A stretch of DNA of 64,000 bases from Ammoniphilus sp. CFH 90114 (GTDB taxonomy: Bacteria; Bacillota; Bacilli; Aneurinibacillales; RAOX-1), in the NCBI RefSeq assembly GCF_004123195.1, contig NZ_SDLI01000002.1:334914-398913 (forward strand), in the 5' to 3' direction. Under the pieces are notes generated by a model, which did not search any database, was not told where the DNA came from, and was given only the letters and a program-made list of their open reading frames with translations. A program made the position numbers and the translations under genes. Position 1 is the first letter of the stretch; the number at the start of each line of letters is the position of its first letter. Shown here piece by piece: positions 9,214 through 17,909 of the stretch.

Positions 9214-10281
9214 TTAAGTGAAATAACTAATTTCAGCTTGAGGAAAATAGGAATGGACGAGCCTTTCTAGATGCATCTGAAGTTCAGCTGCTTCATCCTT
9301 CTTATACACGTACTTTCCTCGTCCGTACTTTCCCCATTTATATTGGCGTTTGGTTTCGTCCATTTCTAATTTGGTTTTTGGATAACGTGCTAAGATCAGA
9401 TTTTTAGCAACCTTAGTAAACCGATGTTGAATCAGTTCAAACGTTAAGTCTTTTGTAGCTGATGAAGGCAAGGCACGAGCCAGTAGTTCAAAAAGATCTT
9501 CGTACCCTTCTTTCCATCCGTCAAACCGATAGAGAGGGGCGGCAATAAAGCCTAACGGATATCCTGCTTCAGCCACCTTCTTAGCGGCTTCGATTCGATC
9601 CAAGAAAGAAGAGGTAGCAGGTTCAAAATTTCGAATCACATAATCGGCATTAATACTAAAACGAAATCGAGTATGACCATTGTGTTTCGCGTCGAGCAAG
9701 GAGTCTACATTGGCAAATTTAGTAACAAATCGTAGACGTCCTAATTCCTGTTGACCAAAATACTCGATCGTTCTTTTTAATGACCCTGTAATATGTTCAA
9801 TCCCTACCGGATCTGAGGTACATGCGGCTTCGAATCGGGTGATTTCGGGAGCACGTTCTCTCATATATTTTTCTGCTTGCCCGTAGATTTCCTCTAGATT
9901 CACATACACTCGGATGTAGGGTTTGGTTCCTACATTCGTGTTCAAATAGCAATAATGGCAATGAGCCATACAACCCGTAGCTAGCGGTATAGCGTATTCT
10001 GCTGATGGCTTGGAGGGTTCAAATTTCAGGGATCTTTTTACTCCCACAACTAGTGTCCGTTTCGCGTTTCGATACCATTCCGGTGAACCCGATTCTCCTT
10101 GAATTCCTCGGACTTGGTTATGGGAAGTCGTCATCTGGATCGGGGTATTCGATCCTTTAAACCGATTCATGAGCTCCTTACCCAACGGATACTCAAGAGC
10201 TTGAGGCTCAAAGAAGACGACATCTGGCTCAAAAGGCTTGTTTACATGCTGGGTTTTTCTTTCTAGGGTTAGTGTCGCCAT
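9214..10281 (-). CDS. splB: Spore photoproduct lyase (radical SAM)
   Basis: Repairs the spore photoproduct thymine dimer directly during germination. The radical-SAM cluster motif is CMAHCHYC with Cys104, Cys108 and Cys111. The conserved Cys in EAACTSD (Cys154) corresponds to the catalytic H-atom donor of B. subtilis SplB. Segments such as SAEYAIPLATGC, RFRFSINADYVI and TFELIQHRFT are near-identical to the B. subtilis protein as I remember it. The length (355 aa) is slightly above the usual 342. GAGGTGA precedes the ATG. No splA lies upstream; the neighbour is the divergent mntR. Expression in the forespore from a sigma-G promoter is inferred. Confidence 0.95.
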   Translation of the reverse strand: MATLTLERKTQHVNKPFEPDVVFFEPQALEYPLGKELMNRFKGSNTPIQMTTSHNQVRGIQGESGSPEWYRNAKRTLVVGVKRSLKFEPSKPSAEYAIPLATGCMAHCHYCYLNTNVGTKPYIRVYVNLEEIYGQAEKYMRERAPEITRFEAACTSDPVGIEHITGSLKRTIEYFGQQELGRLRFVTKFANVDSLLDAKHNGHTRFRFSINADYVIRNFEPATSSFLDRIEAAKKVAEAGYPLGFIAAPLYRFDGWKEGYEDLFELLARALPSSATKDLTFELIQHRFTKVAKNLILARYPKTKLEMDETKRQYKWGKYGRGKYVYKKDEAAELQMHLERLVHSYFPQAEISYFT

Positions 10282-10300
10282 GATTTTCTCACCTCAGGCT

Positions 10301-10329
10301 TATTATTTCGTATAAGCCACTTAAATTCA
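10301..10329 (-). promoter_or_regulatory. Candidate sigma-G promoter for splB
   Basis: On the minus strand TGAATTT (10329-10323) is followed after 15 bp by AATAATA (10307-10301), close to the sigma-F/sigma-G pattern TGAATA with CATACTA. B. subtilis spl genes are sigma-G dependent. The -10 match is 5 of 7, so this is tentative. Confidence 0.4.
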
Positions 10330-10406
10330 CTTGCCTCACCATAGCAACTTAAGGTAATATTGTTGTTATGTGATTATGGACGTAGAGGATGAATGGGGGG
10401 ATATAT

Positions 10407-10868
10407 ATGCCAACTCCTAGTATGGAAGACTATTTGGAGAAGATTTATACGCTCATCGAGGAAAAAGGATACGCCCGAGTATCTGATATAGCTGAAGCTC
10501 TTTCCGTACATCCTTCCTCCGTCACCAAAATGGTCCAGAAGCTTGATCACAACAAATATCTCGTTTATGAGAAATACCGCGGGCTTGTTTTGACTGCCAA
10601 AGGGAAAAAGGTCGGCAAGCGGTTGGTTGATCGTCATACCTTATTGGAGAACTTTTTGGAAATGATCGGAGTTTCGCAGGAACAGATCTATGATGATGTG
10701 GAAGGGATTGAACATCATCTGAGTTGGGATGCAATTACTTGTATTGAATACCTAGTTCATTACTTTAATGAAGACCCTTCAAGATTAAGGGATTTACAGC
10801 GCTTGAAGGATATGGATGAGCAAATGGAACAAGAGAAAAAAGATGAAACGAAGGAAACTTCGAATTAA
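10407..10868 (+). CDS. mntR: Manganese-responsive DtxR-family regulator MntR
   Basis: Dimeric repressor of manganese uptake genes, active when Mn(II) is bound. From the chosen ATG the protein begins [14 protein letters not shown], and all the metal ligands fall at the known MntR numbers: Asp8, Glu11, His77, Glu99, Glu102 and His103. The N-terminal winged helix contains [12 protein letters not shown]. The length (153 aa) suits MntR, which lacks the C-terminal SH3 domain of DtxR/IdeR. An upstream in-frame ATG at 10389 is rejected because the G-rich ribosome site lies between it and 10407. Its targets (mntH, mntABCD) are not in the window. Confidence 0.95.
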   Translation: MPTPSMEDYLEKIYTLIEEKGYARVSDIAEALSVHPSSVTKMVQKLDHNKYLVYEKYRGLVLTAKGKKVGKRLVDRHTLLENFLEMIGVSQEQIYDDVEGIEHHLSWDAITCIEYLVHYFNEDPSRLRDLQRLKDMDEQMEQEKKDETKETSN

Positions 10869-10870
10869 CA

Positions 10871-10917
10871 AAAGGACCTATCATGATGCGATAGGTCCTT
10901 TAGCTTTTTATAAATAA
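10871..10917. terminator. Bidirectional terminator between mntR and the YqhP-like gene
   Basis: AAAGGACCTATC pairs perfectly with GATAGGTCCTTT across a 7-nt loop. A T-rich tail (CTTTTTAT) follows 3 nt later and A-rich sequence lies on the other side, so both convergent genes can use it. Confidence 0.85.
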
Positions 10918-10918
10918 G

Positions 10919-11275
10919 TTAGTGAAAGTGACTCTGATTCTCTTTGTCCTTCTGCGATTTCCCTTTCTTATTTCCTTCAATGACCTTGAAAGGGATCTCA
11001 CGAGAACGGGAAGTTTTCTTCAATCGAGTGAGCTTCTGAATCTCGGTAGGGCTTAGTTTCCCGCCTTTTTTCTTTTGGGTCTTTAGTGCCTTTTGGTATC
11101 CTTTATCGGTAGATCGCCTTCCACCACCCATGAAGCGACCCAGGAGAAAGATAATCCCAATCGAAAAGGCTATGCTGATAAAGAGCATCATTGGGTTAGT
11201 TTTAAGTACCTTGACTAAACCAATGGCAGCTAATGAGAATAATACAATGAAAAACAACTTGGTGTTATTGGTCAA
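10919..11275 (-). CDS. yqhP: YqhP/SA1362-family small membrane protein
   Basis: Small protein (118 aa) with two membrane helices (about residues 7-22 and 28-46), followed by a very basic cytoplasmic tail rich in Lys, Gly and Arg (GYQKALKTQKKKGGKLS). It matches the SA1362/YqhP pattern, and its position next to yqhQ agrees with the B. subtilis order. It lies 52 nt downstream of yqhQ on the same strand. The function is unknown. The family call rests on recalled pattern and synteny. Confidence 0.65.
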   Translation of the reverse strand: MTNNTKLFFIVLFSLAAIGLVKVLKTNPMMLFISIAFSIGIIFLLGRFMGGGRRSTDKGYQKALKTQKKKGGKLSPTEIQKLTRLKKTSRSREIPFKVIEGNKKGKSQKDKENQSHFH

Positions 11276-11327
11276 AGAGTCTCACCTCATTTTCACTATA
11301 TGGGACGAAAGTATCTCCTTATCTAAC

Positions 11328-12278
11328 TTAACCTGTTGTAGCGACTTGTTTATTGAATTCTGCTCCTCTGTCCATCTCTATCATCTTCTCAAAGGAAGCG
11401 ATCGCAACTTCTACTTGCTTATCTTCCGGTTCCTTTGTTGTCAGCTTCTGCAGCCAAAGTCCTGGATATCCTAAGATCCTAAGCAAAGGAACATCACGGA
11501 GCTTGTTGCTGAATTGTAAAACTTCATAGGATACCCCGATGACCACAGGAAGAAGAAGAATTCGCTGATATATCCTTTCCCATAACGTGTCATACTGGAA
11601 GAAGGAGTAGATAACGACACCTACGATAACGGTGAAAATAATAAAGCTGCTACCGCATCGGTAGTGAAGTCTTGAAAACCCCTGGACATTATCTACGGTT
11701 AGTGGCACTCCTGCCTCATACGTATTAATCACTTTATGTTCTGCGCCATGGTACTGAAACAATCTCTTTATCAATGGAGTTTGGGATATGGCGAATAGAT
11801 ACGCTAATAAAAGGAGGATCTTAATTACACCTTCTATAAGATTCTGTAAAATGTTGTTGGTGACCCAGCGAGTAAACAGGACATCCGCTAAAACGGCTGG
11901 TGCAATGGTAAAGATGAGCTTACCAAAGATAAACGAGAGAACACCGACTACGGCTACCCCAAGGATCATGGTTAAATTCCAGGATGAGTCCTTATCCTCT
12001 TCTAGTTGCTCTTCCCCAGGGGTGACGTCATATCTCTCCGTAGAGAAGTTAAGGTGTTTGGAACCATTGGCACTTGCTTCAATTAACCCGACAATTCCTC
12101 GGACAAAAGGTATTTTCTTAAATTTGTTTAAGACAGGGTTTGCTTTTCTTTCCTCTTCAAAATATTCGATGGTATCATCATTTCTTCGGATGGCCGTCAC
12201 GATGACCTTGCGGCCGCCAAACATGACCCCTTCGACAACGGCTTGACCTCCATAGGCTATCGGTTTTTGTTGTGACAA
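11328..12278 (-). CDS. yqhQ: DUF1385-family membrane protein YqhQ
   Basis: Integral membrane protein of 316 aa. The N-terminus YGGQAVVEGVMFGGRKVIVTA is the DUF1385 hallmark (recognised from its first segment, GGQAVVEGVM). At least four hydrophobic segments follow, together with the conserved FQYHGAEHKVINTYE and YRCGSSFI regions. In B. subtilis YqhQ lies in the same yqh block. The biochemical role is not established. The gene has AGGAAAGGA-like sequence before the ATG and diverges from the cytochrome c gene. Confidence 0.9.
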   Translation of the reverse strand: MSQQKPIAYGGQAVVEGVMFGGRKVIVTAIRRNDDTIEYFEEERKANPVLNKFKKIPFVRGIVGLIEASANGSKHLNFSTERYDVTPGEEQLEEDKDSSWNLTMILGVAVVGVLSFIFGKLIFTIAPAVLADVLFTRWVTNNILQNLIEGVIKILLLLAYLFAISQTPLIKRLFQYHGAEHKVINTYEAGVPLTVDNVQGFSRLHYRCGSSFIIFTVIVGVVIYSFFQYDTLWERIYQRILLLPVVIGVSYEVLQFSNKLRDVPLLRILGYPGLWLQKLTTKEPEDKQVEVAIASFEKMIEMDRGAEFNKQVATTG

Positions 12279-12528
12279 GGTTTATCTTCCTTTCCTAGCT
12301 GTATCCCCATTCGAAAATAAAAAGGAGAGAATAGTGTATTTCTTCTATTTTACATCATCGTGGGCTTGGATTTCCAGTGGGTTAAACCCGATATTCTGTA
12401 AGATTTTGCTATTTAACGTACCTACAGTCCAGAATTAAATAAAATGTGAACAATTAGCAACATTTACCGGTTGTACTTGAATAAAGGAGGTAATGATAAG
12501 TAATATGAGAGATGGAGGGGGTGAAGAA

Positions 12529-12900
12529 ATGAAGCGTATTGTTTCGATAGCATTAAGTACCACTCTTATCGCCGCATTAGCAGCCTGTGGTGGTGGAGGC
12601 GGTGATCAAGCAGCCCCAGCACCTGCACCTGCTCCTGCAGAGCAGCAACAACCGGCAGCTGGCGGCGGTGGTACGGTGGATGCAACAGCTGCTGAGGCGA
12701 AATATAACCAAGGATGTGCAGCTTGTCACGGCGCCGATCTGTCCGGTGGCGCAGGACCTGCCCTTAAACAGGTTGGGGCTAAACTGTCCGAGGAGCAAAT
12801 ACTTGGTATTATCAATAATGGTCAAGGTGGCATGCCTCCAAAGATGCTCCAAGGTGCCGATGCTGAACTCGTTGCGGCTTGGTTAGCCGAGCACAAATAA
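12529..12900 (+). CDS. Lipoprotein cytochrome c (c-551/CccB type)
   Basis: Membrane-anchored monohaem cytochrome c on the outer face of the membrane. The signal peptide ends in lipobox LAAC with lipidated Cys20. A Pro/Ala/Gly/Gln-rich linker follows, then the haem motif CAACH (Cys63, Cys66, His67) and a C-terminal GGMPPKML that supplies the axial Met. The mature domain is about 80 aa, as in Bacillus cytochrome c-551. The start at 12529 has GGAGGGGG 6 nt upstream. A second AAAGGAGG at 12483-12490 precedes an in-frame ATG at 12493 by only 2 nt. The gene lies between yqhQ and yqhR and has its own terminator. Confidence 0.92.
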   Translation: MKRIVSIALSTTLIAALAACGGGGGDQAAPAPAPAPAEQQQPAAGGGGTVDATAAEAKYNQGCAACHGADLSGGAGPALKQVGAKLSEEQILGIINNGQGGMPPKMLQGADAELVAAWLAEHK

Positions 12901-12910
12901 TCATTTTTTC

Positions 12911-12950
12911 AAAAACCAGAATGGATGTCTGCATTCTGGTTTTTGTTTTT
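12911..12950 (+). terminator. Rho-independent terminator after the cytochrome c gene
   Basis: AAAAACCAGAATG pairs with CATTCTGGTTTTT across an 8-nt loop and a further T run follows. Confidence 0.9.
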
Positions 12951-13003
12951 TACTGGGGACGAAGGGGTATACTAGGAGCGACTAATTAACGGGGGTTTAA
13001 CTT

Positions 13004-13483
13004 ATGAAAGAAGAAAGTATGCAAGATGTCAAAATGCGTAAGATTAAAGCCGCAATGATTATTGGGGGAATTGGGGGCGCCTTTTGGACGATGCTTGGCT
13101 ATGTTGCCTACTTTATGAATTTCACGAAGGTAGGACCTTCCTTATTTGTGACCCCTTTTTTCCAGCCCGAGTTGGTGGATCGACCGTTAGCCCAGTTTAC
13201 AGGTGTTGGGTTTGCAACCGTACTTTCTATTTTAGTGGCTCTAGCCTATGTTTTTACCTTAGCTAGGTTCTATTCTCCATGGATAGGCATTGGCCTTGGA
13301 GTAGGAGGTTTCGGTTTTTTTTATTATGTTTTGAATCCATTAATCGGTTTCACTAATAAGCCGATTCATGTGTTGGGAATGAATACATTTACCACGGAGT
13401 TATGCTTATTTATCCTCTGGGGATTATTCGTTGGATTTTCTCTATCCACCGAGTTTGCAAGTAAAGAAGGAGCGGCAAGGTAG
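13004..13483 (+). CDS. yqhR: YqhR-family membrane protein
   Basis: Protein of 159 aa with four predicted membrane helices (near residues 15-35, 63-85, 92-112 and 128-148). It matches the YqhR family in length and pattern (PFFQPELVDRPLAQFTGVG, GFFYYVLNP) and sits directly before aroQ as in B. subtilis. The function is unknown. The ATG at 13004 has a GGGGG stretch about 9 nt upstream; an internal ATG at 13019 is a weaker alternative. Confidence 0.85.
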   Translation: MKEESMQDVKMRKIKAAMIIGGIGGAFWTMLGYVAYFMNFTKVGPSLFVTPFFQPELVDRPLAQFTGVGFATVLSILVALAYVFTLARFYSPWIGIGLGVGGFGFFYYVLNPLIGFTNKPIHVLGMNTFTTELCLFILWGLFVGFSLSTEFASKEGAAR

Positions 13484-13561
13484 TATTCAAATGGTAAGGC
13501 TTGTGATAAAATTGGCAAAGTAAAAGAACTAGAATCTCCAATTTATAGGAGGTTATCCAAT

Positions 13562-14014
13562 ATGCCAACCTTTCTTATTATTAATGGGCCTAATCTGAAT
13601 ATGCTGGGCCGAAGAGAACCGAGTGTCTATGGATACGAGACGTTAGGGGATGTAGAGCAGCGCTTAGTAAAACAAGCGGAAGGACTCCAAGATTGCAGGC
13701 TTCGATTTTTCCAATCGAATCATGAAGGAGAAATTATTGATAGAATCCATGAAGCCTTCCAAACTTTGGACGGTATCATTATTAATCCTGGGGCCTTCAC
13801 CCATTATAGTTATGCCATAAGAGATGCAATTGCGGCCGTTAATATGCCGGTTATTGAGGTCCATATTTCCAATGTTCATAAGAGAGAAGAATTCCGTCAC
13901 CATTCCGTCATTTCACCTGTGGTTATTGGACAGATTGTAGGGTTGGGTACTAAAGGGTATGAATTAGCATTAACAGCTCTATACGATCATGTAACCGGAG
14001 GTGACCACACATGA
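13562..14014 (+). CDS. aroQ: Type II 3-dehydroquinate dehydratase
   Basis: Third step of the shikimate pathway (3-dehydroquinate to 3-dehydroshikimate). It begins with the class II signature IINGPNLNMLGRREPSVYG, contains the FFQSNHEGEIID segment and IINPGAFTHYSYAIRDA, and ends with EVHISNVHKREEFRHHS, which carries the catalytic His and Arg residues. The 150-aa length is typical. An AGGAGG lies upstream of the ATG. The last four bases overlap the peptidase gene (ATGA), so the two are co-translated. Confidence 0.96.
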   Translation: MPTFLIINGPNLNMLGRREPSVYGYETLGDVEQRLVKQAEGLQDCRLRFFQSNHEGEIIDRIHEAFQTLDGIIINPGAFTHYSYAIRDAIAAVNMPVIEVHISNVHKREEFRHHSVISPVVIGQIVGLGTKGYELALTALYDHVTGGDHT

Positions 14015-15081
14015 TGAAGAATCGATTATGGCAATTAAGAGAAAAGATGGAGAAGCAAGGGCTAGATAGCCTACTCATCACAAGTCTATTGAACCGGAGA
14101 TACCTAAGTGGCTTTACCGGTAGTGCAGGTTACTTGCTCATTACCTTAGATAAGGCTCTGTTGCTCACTGATTTTCGTTATGAAGACCAAGCGGCTGATC
14201 AGGCTCCAGATTTTGAAGTGATTCGTCATCAAGGAACTTTGCTTGAAGAGGTTGGAAAACAATTGCAAATCACTCAACCATCCAAGATTGGTTTCGAAAA
14301 GCAGTATGTCTCTTATGCTTTGTATGAGGGACTACAAGCTTGCGGAGCCAACGGGGATTGGATCGGGACTCAGGGGATTGTTGAGGAACTCCGAATGATC
14401 AAATCTGCAGACGAAATTGCCGTAATCAAACAAGCGTGCCAGATGGCAGACAATACCTTCAAGCATATTCTTGGATTTATTAAGCCTGGTGTGTCTGAAC
14501 GCGATGTAGCCCTAGAAATCGAGTTTTATATGCGCAAACTAGGAGCAAAATCCTCTTCCTTTGATATCATTGTTGCTTCTGGACAGAGGGGCGCTTTACC
14601 ACACGGAGTGGCTAGCGATAAAGTAATTCAATCCGGGGAACTTGTGACGATGGATTTTGGAGCTTATTACAATGGTTATATATCAGACTTGACGAGAACC
14701 GTTGCAGTTGGTGAGCCTAATGAGAAGCTTAGGGAAATTTATGAGACAGTCTTAAAAGCCCAGTTGAGAGGGGTTACTGAAATCAGGCCAGGTCTTACTG
14801 GCAAAGAAGCGGATGCCTTAACTCGAGAAGTGATTACGGAAGCTGGTTATGGTGAATGCTTCGGGCATAGCACTGGTCACGGAATAGGACTTGAAGTCCA
14901 TGAGGGTCCTGGGTTATCATCTAAAAGTGATGTTGTACTTAAACCGGGCATGGTAGTGACTGTTGAACCAGGTATTTATCTTTCCCAGCTAGGTGGAGTG
15001 CGGATTGAGGATGATATCCTCATCACGGAGAATGGTTGTGAGATCATTACTCAATCAACGAAAGAGCTTATTATCTTATAA
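14011..15081 (+). CDS. Xaa-Pro aminopeptidase, M24B family (YqhT-like)
   Basis: Cytoplasmic metallopeptidase that removes N-terminal residues before proline. The N-terminal creatinase-like domain covers about residues 1-130. The pita-bread catalytic domain shows the five metal ligands in order: the two Asp in MDFGAYYNGYISDLTRT, His in GHSTGHGIGLEVHE, Glu in VTVEPGIY and Glu in GGVRIEDDIL. The length (356 aa) fits the family. The gene overlaps aroQ by 4 nt and precedes efp by 21 nt, the conserved order aroQ-pepP-efp. Confidence 0.93.
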   Translation: MMKNRLWQLREKMEKQGLDSLLITSLLNRRYLSGFTGSAGYLLITLDKALLLTDFRYEDQAADQAPDFEVIRHQGTLLEEVGKQLQITQPSKIGFEKQYVSYALYEGLQACGANGDWIGTQGIVEELRMIKSADEIAVIKQACQMADNTFKHILGFIKPGVSERDVALEIEFYMRKLGAKSSSFDIIVASGQRGALPHGVASDKVIQSGELVTMDFGAYYNGYISDLTRTVAVGEPNEKLREIYETVLKAQLRGVTEIRPGLTGKEADALTREVITEAGYGECFGHSTGHGIGLEVHEGPGLSSKSDVVLKPGMVVTVEPGIYLSQLGGVRIEDDILITENGCEIITQSTKELIIL

Positions 15082-15102
15082 GAGTATTCAGGAGGAAGTT
15101 AG

Positions 15103-15660
15103 ATGATTTCAGTTAACGATTTTCGTACCGGTCTTACAATAGAAGTAGACGGAGACATTCTGCAAGTAATTGAATTTCAGCATGTAAAACCTGGAAAAGG
15201 AGCGGCTTTTGTACGAGCAAAGCTAAGAAACCTTCGCAGCGGTGGTATTAAAGAAACTACATTCCGCGGCGGTGAGAAAGTAGCTAGAGCCCGTATTGAG
15301 ACAGCCGAAATGCAATACTTGTATGTAAGTGGAGACGAGCATGTATTCATGAATACATCCACTTATGATCAAGTTAATATTCCAGAAACAAGATTGGAAA
15401 GAGAATTAAAATTCCTCCTAGAAAATATGATGGTATCCATCATGCAATACGAAGGTGAAATTTTAGGAATTCAACTTCCAAATACAGTAGAACTTTCGGT
15501 AAAGGAAACAGAACCAGGCATTAAGGGTGACACAGCTTCTGGTGGAAGTAAGCCAGCTGTAATGGAAACAGGTCTTGTTGTACAAGTTCCTTTCTTTATT
15601 AATGAAGGTGATAAGCTTTCGATTGATACAAGATCCGGAGAATATTTATCCCGCGCATAG
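15103..15660 (+). CDS. efp: Elongation factor P
   Basis: Ribosome-binding factor that relieves stalling at proline runs. Three beta-barrel domains occupy 185 aa. Domain I has the tip loop [18 protein letters not shown], with Lys at the usual modification position. The C-terminal signature is [32 protein letters not shown] precedes the ATG. It is the last gene of the yqhR-aroQ-pepP-efp run and is followed by a strong terminator. Confidence 0.97.
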   Translation: MISVNDFRTGLTIEVDGDILQVIEFQHVKPGKGAAFVRAKLRNLRSGGIKETTFRGGEKVARARIETAEMQYLYVSGDEHVFMNTSTYDQVNIPETRLERELKFLLENMMVSIMQYEGEILGIQLPNTVELSVKETEPGIKGDTASGGSKPAVMETGLVVQVPFFINEGDKLSIDTRSGEYLSRA

Positions 15661-15661
15661 A

Positions 15662-15692
15662 AAAAGAAGCCCACTTGCTGGGCTTCTTTTTT
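15662..15692. terminator. Bidirectional terminator between efp and the DUF441 gene
   Basis: AAAGAAGCCCA pairs with TGGGCTTCTTT across a 5-nt loop. A-rich and T-rich flanks fit use by both convergent genes. Confidence 0.9.
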
Positions 15693-15694
15693 CA

Positions 15695-16153
15695 CTACTT
15701 CAGAAACAACAATTCAGCGATTTTCACAAAGAGAGCAGTAATCCCAGCAGCCATAAGTGGCCCGACGGGTATACCCCTTAGGAAGATGATTCCAAATATA
15801 GATCCTACCACCAGTCCAACAATCATCTGAGGCTCCATCCTTAAGAGATCAAGCCCTTTTCCATTCATATAAGTGGCGATAGCTCCACCCGCAAGGGCCA
15901 TAATACCGTAAGGTGTTGTAAAAAGAGGCGTTACATCTTTCCAATTGATCTTTTCATTTGCGAAAGGGACCAAGACGGCCATAGTTAAAAACAACAAACC
16001 TAGTTCAAGGCCTCTTCGCTCTACGGCAGGAAAATACCTTTCAAGGGAAGTTAACTTTAAAATCAGCAAGAGACTTGCTGCCGTAGCTATTATGTTGGAT
16101 CGGCCGAGCAAACCGACAATAATTAAAGCAACTAACAGCAATTCTCCAGTCAT
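15695..16153 (-). CDS. DUF441-family membrane protein
   Basis: Hydrophobic protein of 152 aa with about five membrane segments. It matches the DUF441 (YtwI/YeaL) family in length and pattern, for example [21 protein letters not shown] and [18 protein letters not shown] at 16153 is preferred over GTG at 16156 because of the spacing to a CAGGGG site. It lies 62 nt downstream of comB on the same strand and may belong to that transcription unit. The molecular function is unknown. Confidence 0.85.
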   Translation of the reverse strand: MTGELLLVALIIVGLLGRSNIIATAASLLLILKLTSLERYFPAVERRGLELGLLFLTMAVLVPFANEKINWKDVTPLFTTPYGIMALAGGAIATYMNGKGLDLLRMEPQMIVGLVVGSIFGIIFLRGIPVGPLMAAGITALFVKIAELLFLK

Positions 16154-16215
16154 CACACATTACCCCTGTCCCACGAGTCTCTCTAGACTTTATGACAGGA
16201 CAAGGAGAGATATGA

Positions 16216-16950
16216 TTATTTCTCTACTTGCTCTTCTTTCGAAGTGAAGATGGTCAGTGATTCGGCCTTAAGGAAGGGGACAAAGGGGTAGATATCGATT
16301 TGTGAGCAAAATTGAATATCAGCAAGGTTTCCAGCTTGCAAAAGTCGCTTTCCTGTGGCCGTTTCTTGTAGGGTGTTGGTCAAATGGTCCTTATGGTACT
16401 CATAGGCTGCAAACATGGCTTGCCCTAAATCATTGGTTATGGCATCAGGAAACTGTTGTAATAGAAGGGATAAAATATAGCCGGCAGCTAAGCCATCTTC
16501 TAAGGCGAAGTGTTGACGCGACCCAGCACAAAGGATCGTCACATCTCTGCGAAATTTTCCAGCAAGTTCAGCACAAGCCTTACCATTCAAGAAGGAGCCA
16601 ATCAGAACAGAGTCCGCTTTCAACGACTTCTGAATAGCTCGTGTCCCGTTGGTTGTCGTTAAGACAAGCGAGCTTTCAGATAATGGGGCTGTACACATCT
16701 CCGTTGGAGAATTTGAAAATGGAAATCCAAGTATTCGCTTGCCATAGCGTTCGCCCGCTAATAGATAACGGCTTCCTTGAAATTGTCTGGCCTGGCCTAC
16801 GGTCTCGACAGGAATTACTTCATCAGCCCCATGAGCTAAGGCTGTAACGACCGTACTGGATGCACGAAGAACATCTATCACAATGACAGTACGGTTCTTA
16901 ATCTCATCCATCTTTAATTCATCTACTTGGGAAACCACATCGATTTTCAA
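16216..16950 (-). CDS. comB: 2-phosphosulfolactate phosphatase (ComB)
   Basis: Removes phosphate from (R)-2-phospho-3-sulfolactate to give sulfolactate, a sulfonate accumulated in spores of B. subtilis. Recognised from VIVIDVLRASSTVVTALAHGA, FSNSPTEM, LTTTNGTRAI and CAGSRQHFALEDGLAAG. The start is a TTG at 16950 with AAGGAGG 8 nt upstream. This TTG shares bases with the comA stop (TTGA), so the pair is translationally coupled. An upstream ATG at 16974 lies before the ribosome site and is rejected. The length is 244 aa. ComB of methanogens uses the same reaction for coenzyme M, which is not expected here. Confidence 0.92.
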   Translation of the reverse strand: MKIDVVSQVDELKMDEIKNRTVIVIDVLRASSTVVTALAHGADEVIPVETVGQARQFQGSRYLLAGERYGKRILGFPFSNSPTEMCTAPLSESSLVLTTTNGTRAIQKSLKADSVLIGSFLNGKACAELAGKFRRDVTILCAGSRQHFALEDGLAAGYILSLLLQQFPDAITNDLGQAMFAAYEYHKDHLTNTLQETATGKRLLQAGNLADIQFCSQIDIYPFVPFLKAESLTIFTSKEEQVEK

Positions 16951-17759
16951 GCTTGATCCCTCCTTGCATCCCAAAAGAAGGTATCAGAACGCAAACCTCT
17001 TCGTAAAGATTCTAAGGAGAAAATTTCATCTGGAGGGATATTACCCAAGTTAACATTAGGACCAAACGAGTTAATTAACTCCACCTGTTGACTTTTTTTG
17101 GGAGCTTCCCAGATGACTTGACTATTGAACGGACGAATTTCTTTCATAATAGACACGAAATCATCATGGAACTTTCCTTTTTCATCATAGATGCCCACAT
17201 TTTCTCCAGACTCCCTGCCTTCAATAATGACAAAGCTTGAACCAGCTTGTAGGTCAGACAATAAGGTTTTCATTAATCCTTCTACCTCAATTAGAGAACC
17301 TGCCGCTTTTTTTCCACATTCTGTTATAACGTCTAATCCCAAGTCTTTTGCAAGATAGATGGCCTCACGTCTTGTTTCCTCGGGGAGATCAACCGTTCCG
17401 TCAGAAATTTCGAGCTTGGTAAATCCTAGTTGTTGCATACTGGAGAGATATTTCCTTATTTTCCCGTGATGGAAAGCCACTTCAAAAAAAGTACCACCTG
17501 GATAAACATCTACCTTATATTGTTGGGCCATGCGTATTTTGGCTTGCAGAATTTGTGGTGGATAAAGTGCTGTCGTACCAAAACCAAGCTTTACAAAATC
17601 AATATAACTTCCGGCAGTGTCCAGTAAGTCCTGAAATTGAGCGATTCCCAAGCCCTTGTCAATGATCATGGTGATGCCCCGCTTAGGCATTCTCCTTTCT
17701 CTAACACCCAGCGGATCCTGTAGATCCAAATCTTCAAGTGAACAGATTTCTTCTGACAT
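16947..17759 (-). CDS. comA: Phosphosulfolactate synthase (ComA)
   Basis: Adds sulfite to phosphoenolpyruvate to form phosphosulfolactate, the first step of sulfolactate synthesis. A TIM-barrel protein of 270 aa, recognised from PKRGITMIIDKGLG, VKLGFGTTALYP, PGGTFFEVAFHHGK and LEISDGTVDLP. The start at 17759 (MSEEICSLEDL) has GCGAGGAGA just upstream; an earlier in-frame ATG at 17810 would add 17 residues with no site. The comB gene follows with a 3-nt overlap. In B. subtilis the equivalent pair is yitD-yitC. The sporulation role is inferred from that parallel. Confidence 0.92.
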   Translation of the reverse strand: MSEEICSLEDLDLQDPLGVRERRMPKRGITMIIDKGLGIAQFQDLLDTAGSYIDFVKLGFGTTALYPPQILQAKIRMAQQYKVDVYPGGTFFEVAFHHGKIRKYLSSMQQLGFTKLEISDGTVDLPEETRREAIYLAKDLGLDVITECGKKAAGSLIEVEGLMKTLLSDLQAGSSFVIIEGRESGENVGIYDEKGKFHDDFVSIMKEIRPFNSQVIWEAPKKSQQVELINSFGPNVNLGNIPPDEIFSLESLRRGLRSDTFFWDARRDQA

Positions 17760-17799
17760 GGTATCTCCTCGCTTAAAATCCTTATCGTCCGACTGCTTC

Positions 17800-17827
17800 A
17801 ATATATGCACAATAGCCTACAATAGGA
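17800..17827 (-). promoter_or_regulatory. Candidate sigma-E-like promoter for comA-comB
   Basis: On the minus strand TCCTATT (17827-17821) is followed after 13 bp by CATATATT (17807-17800). These fit the sigma-E patterns KMATATT (6 of 7) and CATACAHT (7 of 8). It is about 40 bp before the comA ATG. Tentative, because such AT-rich matches occur by chance. Confidence 0.35.
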
Positions 17828-17909
17828 ACTTGTCTTAGAATGGATATGGCCTGCATATGTATGTTACATCGGGAGGAAATTCCTTACAGGAAAAGGTGGG
17901 AGGATGAAC

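Noticed and set aside
11788-12246. 152-codon ORF antisense to yqhQ
   Set aside because: It mirrors the yqhQ coding frame on the other strand, with Ser/Thr/Pro-rich composition and no ribosome site.
12442-12465. Rex or FNR operator
   Set aside because: The dyad does not fit TTGTGA-N6-TCACAA or TTGAT-N4-ATCAA well enough to name a regulator.
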